Origin: Flavonifractor sp. An100
GTDB taxonomy: Bacteria; Bacillota; Clostridia; Oscillospirales; Oscillospiraceae
Length of the DNA stretch: 64,000 nucleotides
Direction: 5' to 3'
Assembly (NCBI RefSeq): GCF_002161175.1
Contig: NZ_NFMA01000007.1
Location: forward strand, 49,712-113,711
The notes under the pieces are model-generated. The model did no database searches. It was not told the origin of the DNA and was given only the letters and a program-made list of their open reading frames with translations. How positions within the stretch are numbered: the stretch's first letter is position 1; each line of letters starts with the position of its first letter. The position numbers and the translations under genes are program-made. Below, in pieces: positions 33,005-41,848 of the stretch.

Positions 33005-34483
33005 ATGAGGGGTACCATGACCGCCAGCGAGGTCCATAAACAGTACAGTGAGGCGGTGACCGCCTTTCGCAAGCTGATTCCCGACCCGGCTCTGCGCATG
33101 AGCTTCAGCCGCCAGGTGGACGGCTACATGCGCCAGTATGTGCTGGGGGTATGGCAGGCGGACAACGCCAGCGCCATCACGCCCCGCCATGTGGAATTTT
33201 ATAACGCCATTTACTCCTCCGGCAATCCCGCCCCCTCTGCCCTCTACTGGGAGGTGGCCACCGGGGTGGCGGGCTTCGACCTGTTCCAGCCCCCCTCCTT
33301 CTTTGCCGACCTGCGCCAGTACGACCGCAGGAAGGGGACCACCCTGGCCCGGCGATTTGCTGATCAGCTTACCCTCATCCTGCTCCTCTTCGCCGCGGTG
33401 GACGACGTGGTCAGCGAGAGTGAGGCGGGCTTTGTCAACGCCTGCAGCGACACTCTCCTGGCCCTGTGTGACCGGGATGGCCTGAAATCTGACCGCCCTG
33501 CCCTCAATGCCGGAGACTTTGTCCCCCGTCGCAGCGCCCCTCCCGCTCCCGAGCCCAAAGGGCCCTCCGGCACCTCCACAGCGGTTCACCCGAACCTGGG
33601 AAAGGACAAACAGGAAGCCGACCAGCCCCAGAAGGAGCCGGAGCCCACGTTAGAGGAGCTGCTGGCGGAACTGGACGGGCTGTGCGGGCTGGAGAAGGTG
33701 AAAAAGGACGTCAAGAGCCTCATCAACCTGGTAAAGGTGCGCCGCCTGCGCCAGGAGGCGGGGCTCCCCGTCCCTCCCATGTCCCTCCACCTGGTCTTTA
33801 TGGGCAACCCGGGCACCGGCAAGACCACCGTGGCCCGGCTGCTGGCCAAAATTTACCACGCCATCGGCGTACTGAGCAAGGGGCAGCTGGTGGAGGTGGA
33901 CCGGTCGGGCCTGGTGGCCGGCTTTGTAGGCCAGACCGCCCTGAAAACCCAAGAGGCGGTGCAGAAGGCCATTGGGGGCGTGTTGTTCATCGACGAGGCC
34001 TACGCCCTGGTCAACCAGGACAGCGGCAACGACTTTGGCCGGGAGGCCATCGAAGTGCTGCTGAAGAACATGGAGGACCACCGGGACGACCTGATCGTCA
34101 TCGTGGCGGGGTACACCCAGCTGATGGAGAAGTTCATCCATGCAAACCCTGGTTTGGAGTCCCGGTTCAATAAGTATTTCTTCTTTGAGGACTACGACCA
34201 GGATCAGCTGATGGACATTTTCCGCTCCATGTGCAAAAAGAACGGATATACCCTGACCCCCTCCGGGGAGGAGGCCGCCCAGGGCGTGCTACAGGAGCTC
34301 TACCAAAAGCGGGACGAGAACTTCGGCAACGCCCGGGAGGTGCGCAACCTCTTTGAGAAGGCGGTGGCCCGCCAGTGTGACCGGGTGGCCGGGCTGGACA
34401 ACCCCACCAAGGAGCAGCTCATGGAGCTGCTGCCCGGAGACCTGACGGAGGAACCCACCCCGGGCGGGGAAGGGGTACAATAA
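33005..34483 (+). CDS. AAA+ ATPase, CbxX/CfqX (SpoVK-like) family
   Basis: A 492-residue cytoplasmic ATPase. The N-terminal third (about 1-165) is helical and contains LFAAVDDVVSESEAGFVNAC, which resembles a TerB-like domain; a Pro/Lys linker follows; residues 215-480 are a CbxX/CfqX AAA+ module with Walker A GNPGTGKTT (267-275), Walker B GGVLFIDEAYAL, sensor 1 in VIVAGYT and an Arg finger region near NPGLESRFNKYFFF. Relatives include RuBisCO activase CbxX, SpoVK and EccA of type VII secretion. The ATG at 33005 has GGGAGGG upstream. It is 10 bp before mtaB and diverges from the SH3 gene. The client is unknown. Confidence 0.87.
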   Translation: MRGTMTASEVHKQYSEAVTAFRKLIPDPALRMSFSRQVDGYMRQYVLGVWQADNASAITPRHVEFYNAIYSSGNPAPSALYWEVATGVAGFDLFQPPSFFADLRQYDRRKGTTLARRFADQLTLILLLFAAVDDVVSESEAGFVNACSDTLLALCDRDGLKSDRPALNAGDFVPRRSAPPAPEPKGPSGTSTAVHPNLGKDKQEADQPQKEPEPTLEELLAELDGLCGLEKVKKDVKSLINLVKVRRLRQEAGLPVPPMSLHLVFMGNPGTGKTTVARLLAKIYHAIGVLSKGQLVEVDRSGLVAGFVGQTALKTQEAVQKAIGGVLFIDEAYALVNQDSGNDFGREAIEVLLKNMEDHRDDLIVIVAGYTQLMEKFIHANPGLESRFNKYFFFEDYDQDQLMDIFRSMCKKNGYTLTPSGEEAAQGVLQELYQKRDENFGNAREVRNLFEKAVARQCDRVAGLDNPTKEQLMELLPGDLTEEPTPGGEGVQ

Positions 34484-34493
34484 GGAAGGTTTT

Positions 34494-35783
34494 ATGAGAA
34501 TTGCCTGTTATACCTTGGGCTGCAAGGTCAATCAATATGAAACCCAGGCGCTGGAGCAGCTATTTACCCAGCGGGGTCATACCCTGGTCCCCTTCGAGGG
34601 GGAGGCCGACGCCTACGTCATTAACACCTGTAGCGTCACGGCGGTGAGTGACAAGAAGTCCCGCCAGGTGATCCGCCGGGCCCGAAAAATGGCCCCGGAC
34701 GGCGTGATCGCCGTGTGCGGCTGCTACCCCCAGACCCACCCCGGCGACATGGACGGCCTGGGGGTGGACCTGGTGTCGGGCACTGGGGACCGGCTGGGCT
34801 TTGTAGAGCTGTTGGAGCGGACCTGGAAGGAGCGCCAGCCCGTCACCGCCCTGGACAACGCCCTGGAGCGGCGCACCTTTGAGGTGCTCCCCGCCGGAGG
34901 GCTGGAGGGCCGCACCCGGTGCATGCTGAAGGTCCAGGACGGCTGTGTCAACTTCTGCTCCTACTGCATCATCCCCTACGCCCGGGGCCCCATCCGCTCC
35001 CTCCCCCTGGAGGAAGCCCGGCGCCAGGCCAAACATCTGGCGGAGGAGGGCTACCGGGAGCTGGTGCTCACCGGCATTGAAATCTCCTCCTGGGGCCAGG
35101 AGTGGAGGGACGGCTCCTCCCTCCTTGACCTGATCGAAGGGGTGTGCCAGGCGGCCCCCCAGTGCCGGATCCGCCTGGGTTCTCTGGAACCCCGGACCAT
35201 CACGGAGGACTTTTGCCGCCGGGCCCGGGAGCTTGGCAACCTGTGCCCCCACTTCCACCTCTCCCTCCAGTCGGGCTGCGACACCGTTTTGCAGCGCATG
35301 CGCCGGAAGTACGGCACCCAGCGCTACTGGGAGAGCGTCCAGCTGCTGCGGGAGCACTTTGACCGCCCGGCCATCACCACCGACCTCATCGTGGGCTTCC
35401 CGGGGGAGACGGAGGAGGAATTTCAGCAAACTCTGGACTTTATTGGCCGGTGCGCCTTCTCTGCCATGCACATCTTCCCCTATTCCCGCCGCCCCGGCAC
35501 TCCGGCGGCCTCCATGCCCGGCCAGGTGACCGCCGCCGTCAAGGAGGAGCGCTCCCACCGGGCCGCCCGGCTGGCCGCCGGGATGGAGGAGACCTACCTG
35601 GCCAGTTGGGTGGGGGAGACCGTCTCCGTCCTCTTTGAGGAGGAGCGGGAGGGGCTGTGGTGGGGCCACACCACCCATTACACCCTGGTGGGGGTACCCA
35701 GCGGGGAGGACCTCCACAACCAGCTGCGCTCCGTCCGTCTGGACCGGGTGGAGGGGCAGAGCCTGGTTGGGACCTTAACCTGA
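34494..35783 (+). CDS. mtaB: tRNA t6A37 methylthiotransferase
   Basis: A radical-SAM methylthiotransferase that converts t6A37 to ms2t6A in ANN-decoding tRNAs. The 429 residues have the N-terminal MTTase domain with the cluster Cys in CYTLGCKVNQYET, INTCSV and VCGCYP, the radical-SAM motif CVNFCSYC at about residue 152, and a C-terminal TRAM-like region. The opening CYTLGCKVNQYETQ is typical of MtaB rather than MiaB or RimO. It sits 10 bp after the AAA+ gene behind AAGGAAGG, so the two are probably co-transcribed. Confidence 0.94.
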   Translation: MRIACYTLGCKVNQYETQALEQLFTQRGHTLVPFEGEADAYVINTCSVTAVSDKKSRQVIRRARKMAPDGVIAVCGCYPQTHPGDMDGLGVDLVSGTGDRLGFVELLERTWKERQPVTALDNALERRTFEVLPAGGLEGRTRCMLKVQDGCVNFCSYCIIPYARGPIRSLPLEEARRQAKHLAEEGYRELVLTGIEISSWGQEWRDGSSLLDLIEGVCQAAPQCRIRLGSLEPRTITEDFCRRARELGNLCPHFHLSLQSGCDTVLQRMRRKYGTQRYWESVQLLREHFDRPAITTDLIVGFPGETEEEFQQTLDFIGRCAFSAMHIFPYSRRPGTPAASMPGQVTAAVKEERSHRAARLAAGMEETYLASWVGETVSVLFEEEREGLWWGHTTHYTLVGVPSGEDLHNQLRSVRLDRVEGQSLVGTLT

Positions 35784-35813
35784 GATATTTGCCCATATTT
35801 GCTGTATTTTTGG

Positions 35814-35846
35814 TTGCAAAACCAGAAAAGCTGTGATATAACAGCT
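35814..35846 (+). promoter_or_regulatory. Promoter with dyad before the CofE-like gene
   Basis: TTGCAA (35814-35819), 17-bp spacer, TATAAC (35837-35842). A perfect dyad AGCTGT-GATATA-ACAGCT (35829-35846) brackets the -10, suggesting repression. Confidence 0.68.
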
Positions 35847-35913
35847 GTTGCCAAATGCAGACCCGCCGGAGAGCCCATGAGCCCCGGTTTTACTTGAGAG
35901 GAGCGCATCACCA

Positions 35914-36618
35914 ATGAGCCAGGAACCCAATTATACTGCCAATCCGGGCAAGCAGCTTCTCCGCACCGTGGACGGTGTGGACTACCTGCGCATCCCAGTG
36001 AAAACCCACCTCATCACCAAGGACGACGACATGGCTGATGTGGTTTTGAAGTACCCCAAGGACCAGATGCAGGAGGGCGACATCCTGTTTATCTCAGAAA
36101 AGGCGGTGGCCTGCACCCAGAGCCGGGCCATCCCCATGGAGGACATCAAGCCCCGCAAGCTGGCCGTCACCCTCAGCCGCTACGTCACCAAGACCCCGGC
36201 GGGCATCGGCCTGGGCATCCCCGAGACCATGGAGATGGCCCTCCAGGAGTGCGGCACCCTGCGCATCCTCTTCGCCGCCTTCTGCAGCGTCATCGGCAAG
36301 CTGCTGGGACAGAAGGGCTGGTTCTACCTCGTGGCCGGCCCCAAGGCCCGGGGCATCGACGGCCCCACCGAGGGCACCATCCCGCCCTATGACCACTACG
36401 TGGTCCTCACCCCCGCCGACCCCATGGGCACCTCCAAGAAGCTGGCCCAGGTCCTAGGCCACCCCGTGGCCATTGTGGACATCAACGACCTGGGGGCCAA
36501 CATCCTTGGTTTCTCGGAAAAGGAGCCCTCTATGGCCCAACTGGCCAAGATTCTGGGGGACAACCCTCTGGGCCAGTCCAGCGAGTGCACCCCCATGGGC
36601 ATCATCCGTCGGGCATAA
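35914..36618 (+). CDS. Coenzyme F420:L-glutamate ligase-like protein (CofE family)
   Basis: A 234-residue cytosolic protein with the CofE fold signature: early IPVKTHLITKDDD, EGDILFISEKAVACTQ, then GPKARGIDGPTEGT and ADPMGTSKKLA and DINDLGANILG. In methanogens and actinobacteria CofE adds glutamates to F420-0. Several Firmicutes that are not known to make F420 carry such a protein, and no cofC, cofD, cofG or cofH is in this window, so its substrate here is probably different. It stands alone with its own promoter and terminator. Confidence 0.8.
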   Translation: MSQEPNYTANPGKQLLRTVDGVDYLRIPVKTHLITKDDDMADVVLKYPKDQMQEGDILFISEKAVACTQSRAIPMEDIKPRKLAVTLSRYVTKTPAGIGLGIPETMEMALQECGTLRILFAAFCSVIGKLLGQKGWFYLVAGPKARGIDGPTEGTIPPYDHYVVLTPADPMGTSKKLAQVLGHPVAIVDINDLGANILGFSEKEPSMAQLAKILGDNPLGQSSECTPMGIIRRA

Positions 36619-36625
36619 GAAGATA

Positions 36626-36669
36626 AAAAACCGGCGCTCCCGCCAACCTAAGCCGGAGCGCCGGTTTTT
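36626..36669. terminator. Bidirectional terminator
   Basis: A5-CCGGCGCTCC (36631-36640) pairs with GGAGCGCCGG-T5 (36655-36664) around a 14-nt loop, between convergent genes. Confidence 0.9.
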
Positions 36670-36670
36670 G

Positions 36671-37234
36671 TTATGAATGTTCCTCCTGCCGGGGGTCGGG
36701 AAGGTCGATGTAGATGGGCTCGTGTCCCACCGCCTGGACATAACGCAGCAGGTCCTCCCGGGCAAGGCGCAGGGTGGAGGTGGAGATCCCCGGGTGGCCA
36801 CTGATGAAGTCGTCCTTCATCAGGTCCCGGTCGATGACCAGCTGCACTGCCCCCTCCCGGTCAAAGAGCAGCTCCAGGGCAGACACAGAACCTGGGATGG
36901 TCTGGAGATACTGCTCCATATGCCCCTCGTCGGCAAAGGACAGCCGGGCACAGCCCAGCTGGGCAGAGAGGTATTTGGTCTTGAAGGGTTTATCGCCCGG
37001 CATCATCAGCAGATAGAACTGGGTCTGCTGGCGGTTGCACAAGAAGAGGTTTTTACAGATCTTGGCCCCCAACACGGACTCAATCTTCAGGCAGTCCTCC
37101 ATGGTGTCGGCGTGGTCGTGATCCACCCGGGCAAAGGGGATGGACAGCTGGTCCAACCGGTCGTAAATGGCTTCCTCCTGGGGGATGCGCTTGTCCTGGG
37201 GGCGGCCCTGATACAGGGTGTGGTCGATGTTCAT
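36671..37234 (-). CDS. Prolyl-tRNA deacylase (ProX/YbaK family)
   Basis: A free-standing editing enzyme of 187 residues that probably hydrolyses mischarged Ala- or Cys-tRNA-Pro. The YbaK/INS domain shows FARVDHDHADTMEDC, the conserved Lys in ICKNLFLCNRQQTQFYLLMM and the late GISTSTLRLA segment, in which the family GH motif appears as SGHPG. The ATG at 37234 is preceded by AGGTGA; the open frame upstream lacks a ribosome site. It is a single leftward gene, divergent from CorA. Confidence 0.87.
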   Translation of the reverse strand: MNIDHTLYQGRPQDKRIPQEEAIYDRLDQLSIPFARVDHDHADTMEDCLKIESVLGAKICKNLFLCNRQQTQFYLLMMPGDKPFKTKYLSAQLGCARLSFADEGHMEQYLQTIPGSVSALELLFDREGAVQLVIDRDLMKDDFISGHPGISTSTLRLAREDLLRYVQAVGHEPIYIDLPDPRQEEHS

Positions 37235-37338
37235 AGCGTTCACCTGTCTTTTGTGAATTTCATGTGTCTCAGCATACCACGTTCCCACAAAAATGTACAG
37301 TCCAAGCCGGGAACAACCCGGCGCCGGGAGGTTATTGC

Positions 37339-38256
37339 ATGCGTTTTTATGCCATTACACAGAGATTACTGCCTCTGGACCATCCCCCTGCTCCGGGCAC
37401 ACCCGGGGTACTGGTGCTCACCTCTGAGGAGCTGGCCCAGGCCAATGCTCTTCCCGGCCTAGCGGGCGTGCTCCACCACACCCCCGCCGCCCGGGACGCC
37501 CGGGTGTGTAAGGCGGAGGTGCGCCGGGACTGCCTATCCGGCACTCTGGTGCTGCCCCGGACCACCAAGGAGGGGGTTCCCATCGCCATGGGCTACCTGC
37601 TCACCGGAGATCGGGCGGTGCTGGTGGATGACACAGGGGCCATCCTCACCCACCTCAAGCAGCTGACCCAGGAGCCGCCCTGGCCCCAGGGAGGTGTAGG
37701 CCGGTTCTTCTGCGCCCTGCTGGAGCGCCTGATTGCCAAGGACCTGCACCACCTGGAGGAGATCGAGGACCGGGCCCAGGCCCTGGAGGAGCAGGTGTTG
37801 GCGGGGGAGCTGGAGGACTTCAATGACACCATGTCCCGGCTGCGCCGGCAGGCCATGGCCTGGTTCCGCTACTACTCCCAGCTGGACGATGTAGCCTGCA
37901 CCCTGCGGGAAAATGAAAATGGCTTTTTTGATGAGGGGGAGCAGCGGCTGTTCCGCATGTTTGAGGACCGGGTGATCCGTCTTCGGGAGGAATCCCAGCT
38001 GCTGCGGGAATATTGCCTGCAATTGCAGTCCCTCTTCCAGGCGGAGATCGACATCCGCCAGAACCGGATCATGAAGATTCTGACCATCGTCACCACCATT
38101 TTCCTCCCCCTGTCCCTGCTGGTGGGCTGGTACGGCATGAACTTCTCCGGTATGCCCGAGCTGACCTGGCGGTACGGCTATCCGGCGGTGATCGCGGCCA
38201 GCCTGATCATCGTACTGCTCAGCCTGTGGATTATGAAGAAGAAAAAGTTCTGGTAA
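37339..38256 (+). CDS. corA: CorA-like divalent cation transporter
   Basis: A 305-residue CorA-family channel for Mg2+ or related ions. It has a cytoplasmic alpha/beta N-terminal domain, a long coiled helix (about 140-255), and two C-terminal transmembrane helices; the first ends with the family signature WYGMNF. Residues after the second helix are a basic MKKKKFW tail. The ATG at 37339 has GGGAGG upstream. A strong terminator follows directly. Transport of Co2+, Ni2+ or Zn2+ by this type cannot be excluded. Confidence 0.9.
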   Translation: MRFYAITQRLLPLDHPPAPGTPGVLVLTSEELAQANALPGLAGVLHHTPAARDARVCKAEVRRDCLSGTLVLPRTTKEGVPIAMGYLLTGDRAVLVDDTGAILTHLKQLTQEPPWPQGGVGRFFCALLERLIAKDLHHLEEIEDRAQALEEQVLAGELEDFNDTMSRLRRQAMAWFRYYSQLDDVACTLRENENGFFDEGEQRLFRMFEDRVIRLREESQLLREYCLQLQSLFQAEIDIRQNRIMKILTIVTTIFLPLSLLVGWYGMNFSGMPELTWRYGYPAVIAASLIIVLLSLWIMKKKKFW

Positions 38257-38266
38257 AATGGGAAAA

Positions 38267-38298
38267 CAGGGCCCCCGGCCGTCTGGCCGGGGGCCCTG
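38267..38298. terminator. Bidirectional terminator
   Basis: CAGGGCCCCCGGCC-GTCT-GGCCGGGGGCCCTG, a perfect 14-bp stem, lies between the CorA and UPF0210 genes. T-rich sequence follows on the leftward side. Confidence 0.85.
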
Positions 38299-38316
38299 TG
38301 CTGTTATAGAAGAACG

Positions 38317-39675
38317 TTAGTTTTTCAGGCTCTGCATGGGGGCGGGGATGCGGCCGCCTCGGGCAACAAAGTCCTTGGAGGAGAAGGGGTGGACAGGCTG
38401 GACGGGGGCGGAGCCCAGCAGGCCGCCAAACTCCACCGTATCCCCCACCTTGCAGCCGGGGGCGGGGATGATGCGCACGGCGGTGGTCTTGGAGTTGACC
38501 ATGCCGATGGCGGCCTCGTCTGCGATAATGGCGGAGAGGGTCTCGGCAGGGGTGTCCCCGGGGACGGCGATCATGTCCAGGCCCACCGAGCACACGCAGG
38601 TCATGGCCTCCAGCTTGTCCAGGGTGAGGGCCCCGGAGGCGGCAGCGGCGATCATGCCCTCGTCCTCGCTCACCGGGATAAAGGCGCCGGACAGGCCGCC
38701 CACATGGGAGGAGGCCATAACGCCGCCCTTCTTCACCGCGTCGTTCAGAAGGGCCAGGGCGGCGGTGGTGCCGTGGGTGCCGCAGACCTCCAGGCCCATC
38801 TCTTCCAAAATACGGGCCACGCTGTCCCCGATGGCGGGGGTGGGGGCCAGGGACAGGTCCACAATGCCAAAGGGGGTGTCCAGACGGCGGGAGGCCTCCT
38901 GGGCCACCAGCTGGCCCATGCGGGTGATACGGAAGGCGGTCTTCTTCACCGTCTCGGCCACCACGTCAAAGGGCTCTCCCTTCACGCTCTGGAGGGCGTG
39001 GTACACCACGCCGGGGCCGGAGACGCCCACGTTGATGACCTTTTCCGGCTCGCCCACCCCGTGGAAGGCGCCGGCCATGAAGGGGTTGTCCTCCACGGCG
39101 TTGCAGAAGACCACCAGCTTGGCGCAGCCGAAGCCCCCCTGGTCAGCGGTGCGCTGGGCCAGGTCCTTGATGGTCCGGCCCATGAGGGCCACCGCGTCCA
39201 TGTCGATGCCCGCCTTGGTGGAGCCCACGTTGACGCTGGCACAGACGATATCGGTGGAGGAGAGGGCCTCGGGGATGGAGGCGATGAGGTTGCGGTCGGC
39301 CTGGGTCATGCCCTTTTGCACCAGGGCGGAGAAGCCGCCGATGAAGTTGACGCCGGTGGCCTTGGCGGCCTTGTCCAGGGCCAGGGCGAAGGGTGTGTAG
39401 TTGTCGGTTTGGGCGGCAGCGGCCACCAGGGCGATGGGGGTGACAGAGAGGCGCTTGTTGACGATGGGGATGCCGAACTCCTTCTCAATGGCCTCTCCGG
39501 TGGCCACCAGCTTTTCGGCGTAGCGGGTGATCTTGTCGTAAATGGCGTCACAGGCCTCCTTGGGGTCGCTGCGGGCGCAGGAGAGCAGGGAGATGCCCAT
39601 GGTGATGGTACGCACGTCCAGATGCTGCTGGTCGATCATCTGGATGGTCTGCATAATTTCGCTTTGGTTGAGCAT
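38317..39675 (-). CDS. UPF0210 (DUF711) family protein
   Basis: A 452-residue cytosolic protein matching the UPF0210/PFL family, with [20 protein letters not shown] at the start, [19 protein letters not shown] in the middle and [22 protein letters not shown] in the second half. Length is standard. The biochemical function is not established; the structural relationship to glycyl-radical-like or DUF711 enzymes gives no secure role. It lies 16 bp after the small ACT-domain gene, a pairing widely conserved in Firmicutes, so amino-acid-linked regulation is plausible. GAGGTGA precedes the ATG. Confidence 0.9.
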   Translation of the reverse strand: MLNQSEIMQTIQMIDQQHLDVRTITMGISLLSCARSDPKEACDAIYDKITRYAEKLVATGEAIEKEFGIPIVNKRLSVTPIALVAAAAQTDNYTPFALALDKAAKATGVNFIGGFSALVQKGMTQADRNLIASIPEALSSTDIVCASVNVGSTKAGIDMDAVALMGRTIKDLAQRTADQGGFGCAKLVVFCNAVEDNPFMAGAFHGVGEPEKVINVGVSGPGVVYHALQSVKGEPFDVVAETVKKTAFRITRMGQLVAQEASRRLDTPFGIVDLSLAPTPAIGDSVARILEEMGLEVCGTHGTTAALALLNDAVKKGGVMASSHVGGLSGAFIPVSEDEGMIAAAASGALTLDKLEAMTCVCSVGLDMIAVPGDTPAETLSAIIADEAAIGMVNSKTTAVRIIPAPGCKVGDTVEFGGLLGSAPVQPVHPFSSKDFVARGGRIPAPMQSLKN

Positions 39676-39691
39676 GGTCGGTCACCTCGCT

Positions 39692-39961
39692 TTAAATACG
39701 GTGCATGGCATTGAAGATATCCTCCCGCTGGATGCGGATGGACAAGCTCTGCTCCTTGCCCGCCTGCTCCAGAAGGTCGCTCATCTCGCCGATGGAGGCG
39801 GTGCAGGCGGAGGTGTCCACCAGCATGACCATGGTGAAATACTCCTGCAAAACGGTCTGGGAGATGTCCAGAATGTTGATGTTGTGCTGGGCCAGCAGGG
39901 CGCACACAGAGGCGGTGATGCCCACCCGGTCCTTGCCGATGACAGTGACGATGGCTTTCAT
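39692..39961 (-). CDS. ACT-domain protein, UPF0237 family
   Basis: An 89-residue single-ACT protein: KAIVTVIGKDRVGITASVC opens the ligand-binding fold, followed by INILDISQTVLQEYFTMVML. It matches UPF0237, related to the N-terminal half of GcvR-type regulators. It probably binds an amino acid and regulates its neighbour; this is inference. GGAAAGGAACG precedes the ATG. It lies between the UPF0210 gene (16 bp) and the nucleotidase gene (42 bp), all leftward. Confidence 0.92.
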   Translation of the reverse strand: MKAIVTVIGKDRVGITASVCALLAQHNINILDISQTVLQEYFTMVMLVDTSACTASIGEMSDLLEQAGKEQSLSIRIQREDIFNAMHRI

Positions 39962-40003
39962 AGGTCTCGTTCCTTTCCAATCAAAAAATCACATGGTTGG
40001 GGG

Positions 40004-40594
40004 TCAGCGCTTCACGCTGTCCTGCAATTCGTCCAGGGTCAGTTCAAAGCCGGGTAAAAAGTGCTCCATAAAATATTGCAGGGCGGGAATGGGGTTCTGA
40101 CACAGGGCGGCGTAGGTCTGCTCCCTGGCCTTTTTGAATTCCAGGTTGCCCGCCTTCAGCTCCTCCACACACTTTAAATAGGCAGAGAGCTTGTCCGCCC
40201 CCTTCACCAGGGCCCGGACGTGGGGATCGGAGATGGAGATGACATCCCGGTAGGACTCCCGCAGATCGGGGGGGAGCATGGACAGCAGCTTCTCCTCCGC
40301 CACCGCCTCCACCGCCTTGTAGGCCGACTGGATGTCCGGGTTGTCGTATTTGATGGGGGTGGGCATGTCGCCGGTGAGGATCTCGCTGGCGTCGTGGTAC
40401 AGCGCCGCCACCGCCACCGCCCCCGGGTCTATCGTCCCGCCGAACTTCTCCTTCTCAATGACCGCCAGGGCGTGGGCCAGGACAGCCACCATGTGGGAGT
40501 GCTCCTGAATGTTCTCCGGGTCGGTGTTGCGCATCAGGCCCCAGCGGTTGATGTACCGCATGCGGGCAATCATGGGAAAAAAGTGGTAGGCCAC
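40004..40594 (-). CDS. 5'-deoxynucleotidase, HD family (YfbR-like)
   Basis: A 196-residue HD-domain phosphohydrolase similar to E. coli YfbR, which dephosphorylates deoxynucleoside monophosphates. Metal ligands are visible in NIQEHSHMVAVLAH and LYHDASEILTGDMPTP, with the late Asp in LSAYLKCVEEL nearby. The start is a GTG at 40594 with AAGGAAGTG upstream; no ATG has a ribosome site. It heads a leftward unit that may include the ACT and UPF0210 genes. Confidence 0.88.
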   Translation of the reverse strand: MAYHFFPMIARMRYINRWGLMRNTDPENIQEHSHMVAVLAHALAVIEKEKFGGTIDPGAVAVAALYHDASEILTGDMPTPIKYDNPDIQSAYKAVEAVAEEKLLSMLPPDLRESYRDVISISDPHVRALVKGADKLSAYLKCVEELKAGNLEFKKAREQTYAALCQNPIPALQYFMEHFLPGFELTLDELQDSVKR

Positions 40595-40628
40595 CGGGGA
40601 CACTTCCTTCTTGCTCAAGATGGTGCAT

Positions 40629-40657
40629 ATTGTACCACAGCACACCGGGGATGTAAA
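40629..40657 (-). promoter_or_regulatory. Promoter of the nucleotidase gene
   Basis: Leftward TTTACA (40652-40657), 17-bp spacer, TACAAT (40629-40634). Confidence 0.7.
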
Positions 40658-40707
40658 CCGCCCCACGGGAGAAAGCGTTGACGGGGTGGGAAAAATAAGG
40701 GATAATG

Positions 40708-40743
40708 AAAAAACGAGGGCGGCTCACCGCCGTCCCTCGTTTC
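40708..40743 (-). terminator. Terminator overlapping a gene end
   Basis: Leftward AAACGAGGGACGGC pairs with GCCGCCCTCGTTT, one base bulged, followed by T6. The stem includes the last codons and stop of the small membrane protein gene. Confidence 0.85.
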
Positions 40744-40996
40744 GCTGTTCCTTTCGTGTCCGCCAGGCCCGCCATGTCTGCCACAGCAGCACCAGGGTCA
40801 ACAGCCCCCGCCCGATGGCGATGGGCAGTCCGATGAGGTACGCCGGGCTCCACAGCGCGGGGTGCAGGGTAAAAATAAGGATCAGCTGCAGTCCGCTGAT
40901 GAGGCCCCAGGGGGTAACAGAGGTGTAGGGATTGAGCACCGCCAGGCTCATCCCCAGGCCGGTGCGCAGGGCGACGATTCGTTCACTCAGCGTCAT
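40724..40996 (-). CDS. Small membrane protein, unknown
   Basis: A 90-residue protein with two or three predicted transmembrane helices (for example WGLISGLQLILIFTL and GLPIAIGRGLLTLVLLW) and a basic Arg-rich C-terminus. I do not recognise the family. The ATG at 40996 has GAGGAGGA upstream, its own promoter, and a terminator built into its 3' end. It diverges from a TetR gene and may be that regulator's target, but nothing in the sequence proves this. Confidence 0.72.
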   Translation of the reverse strand: MTLSERIVALRTGLGMSLAVLNPYTSVTPWGLISGLQLILIFTLHPALWSPAYLIGLPIAIGRGLLTLVLLWQTWRAWRTRKEQRNEGRR

Positions 40997-41027
40997 ATTG
41001 GGTCCTCCTCGCCTGATTTCTGGCTTC

Positions 41028-41056
41028 ATTGTACCAGTTGGGGGCCCAAAGGGCAA
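41028..41056 (-). promoter_or_regulatory. Promoter of the small membrane protein gene
   Basis: Leftward TTGCCC (41051-41056), 17-bp spacer, TACAAT (41028-41033). Confidence 0.62.
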
Positions 41057-41143
41057 CCAAGCCCACTTGAAACTGTTAGCAACCAGCAGTTGCGCGGGGC
41101 ATTTTTCACCAAATTGCCTCGATTTTGGAAGGAGTACTGCTCC

Positions 41144-41728
41144 ATGGCCAAGAAAAACAACCGGGACACCAAAGGTCGGATTATTCAGGCGGCCTGGGAC
41201 CTCTTTTACCGCCAGGGCTATGACGACACCACGGTGGAGGAGATTATCGCCGCCTCCGGCACTTCCCGGGGCTCCTTCTACCACTATTTTGAGGGGAAGG
41301 ATGCCCTGCTCTCCTCCCTGTCCTACCTCTTTGACCGGAAGTATGAGGAGCTCTTTCCCAACCTGGACCCAGACACCGACCGCTTTGAACAGCTGATGTA
41401 CCTAAACCGGGAGCTGTTTGCCATGATCGAAAACTCCGTATCCCTGGACCTGCTGGCCAGGCTGTACTCCTCCCAGCTCATCACCCGAGGGGACAAGCAC
41501 CTGATGGACCACAACCGTACCTATTATAAATTGCTGCGGCGGATCGTGCTGGAGGGCCAAGAGCGGGGAGAACTGCGGGGGGACGTGACGGTGAGTGAGA
41601 TGGTGAGGGTGTATGCCCTTTGTGAGCGGGCCCTCATTTACGACTGGTGTCTGTCCGAGGGGGACTACTCCCTGCTCCAGTACGGCAAGACCATGATGCC
41701 CATGTTTTTTGGGGGCTTCCGGGCCTGA
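41144..41728 (+). CDS. TetR-family regulator
   Basis: A 194-residue TetR regulator. The HTH lies at about 10-58 with VEEIIAASGTSRGSFYHYF; the rest is an all-helical ligand-binding domain. AAGGAG precedes the ATG at 41144. It lies directly upstream of a sodium:solute symporter gene, and a cluster of GTAC-centred motifs between the two genes could be its target. The ligand is unknown. Confidence 0.92.
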   Translation: MAKKNNRDTKGRIIQAAWDLFYRQGYDDTTVEEIIAASGTSRGSFYHYFEGKDALLSSLSYLFDRKYEELFPNLDPDTDRFEQLMYLNRELFAMIENSVSLDLLARLYSSQLITRGDKHLMDHNRTYYKLLRRIVLEGQERGELRGDVTVSEMVRVYALCERALIYDWCLSEGDYSLLQYGKTMMPMFFGGFRA

Positions 41729-41747
41729 ACCTCCAGTTTGTCACATT

Positions 41748-41848
41748 TGTACAAGATTGTCTTTTATAAAATGTACAGCTTAAAATCATTGTGGTACACT
41801 TAATTGCTCCGTTTTATATAAATAAAGTACGGAATTTATTCTGTACTT
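41748..41848. promoter_or_regulatory. GTAC-motif cluster and palindrome upstream of symporter
   Basis: Five GTAC cores (at 41749, 41773, 41794, 41828, 41843) fall in 100 bp of AT-rich DNA; two are in TGTACA. The last two bound a near-perfect palindrome, AAGTACGGAATT / TATTCTGTACTT (41825-41848). A possible -10, TATGAT, is at 41881. A hairpin CGGCGG-CTG-CCGCCG (41953-41967) precedes the symporter ribosome site. Confidence 0.5.
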
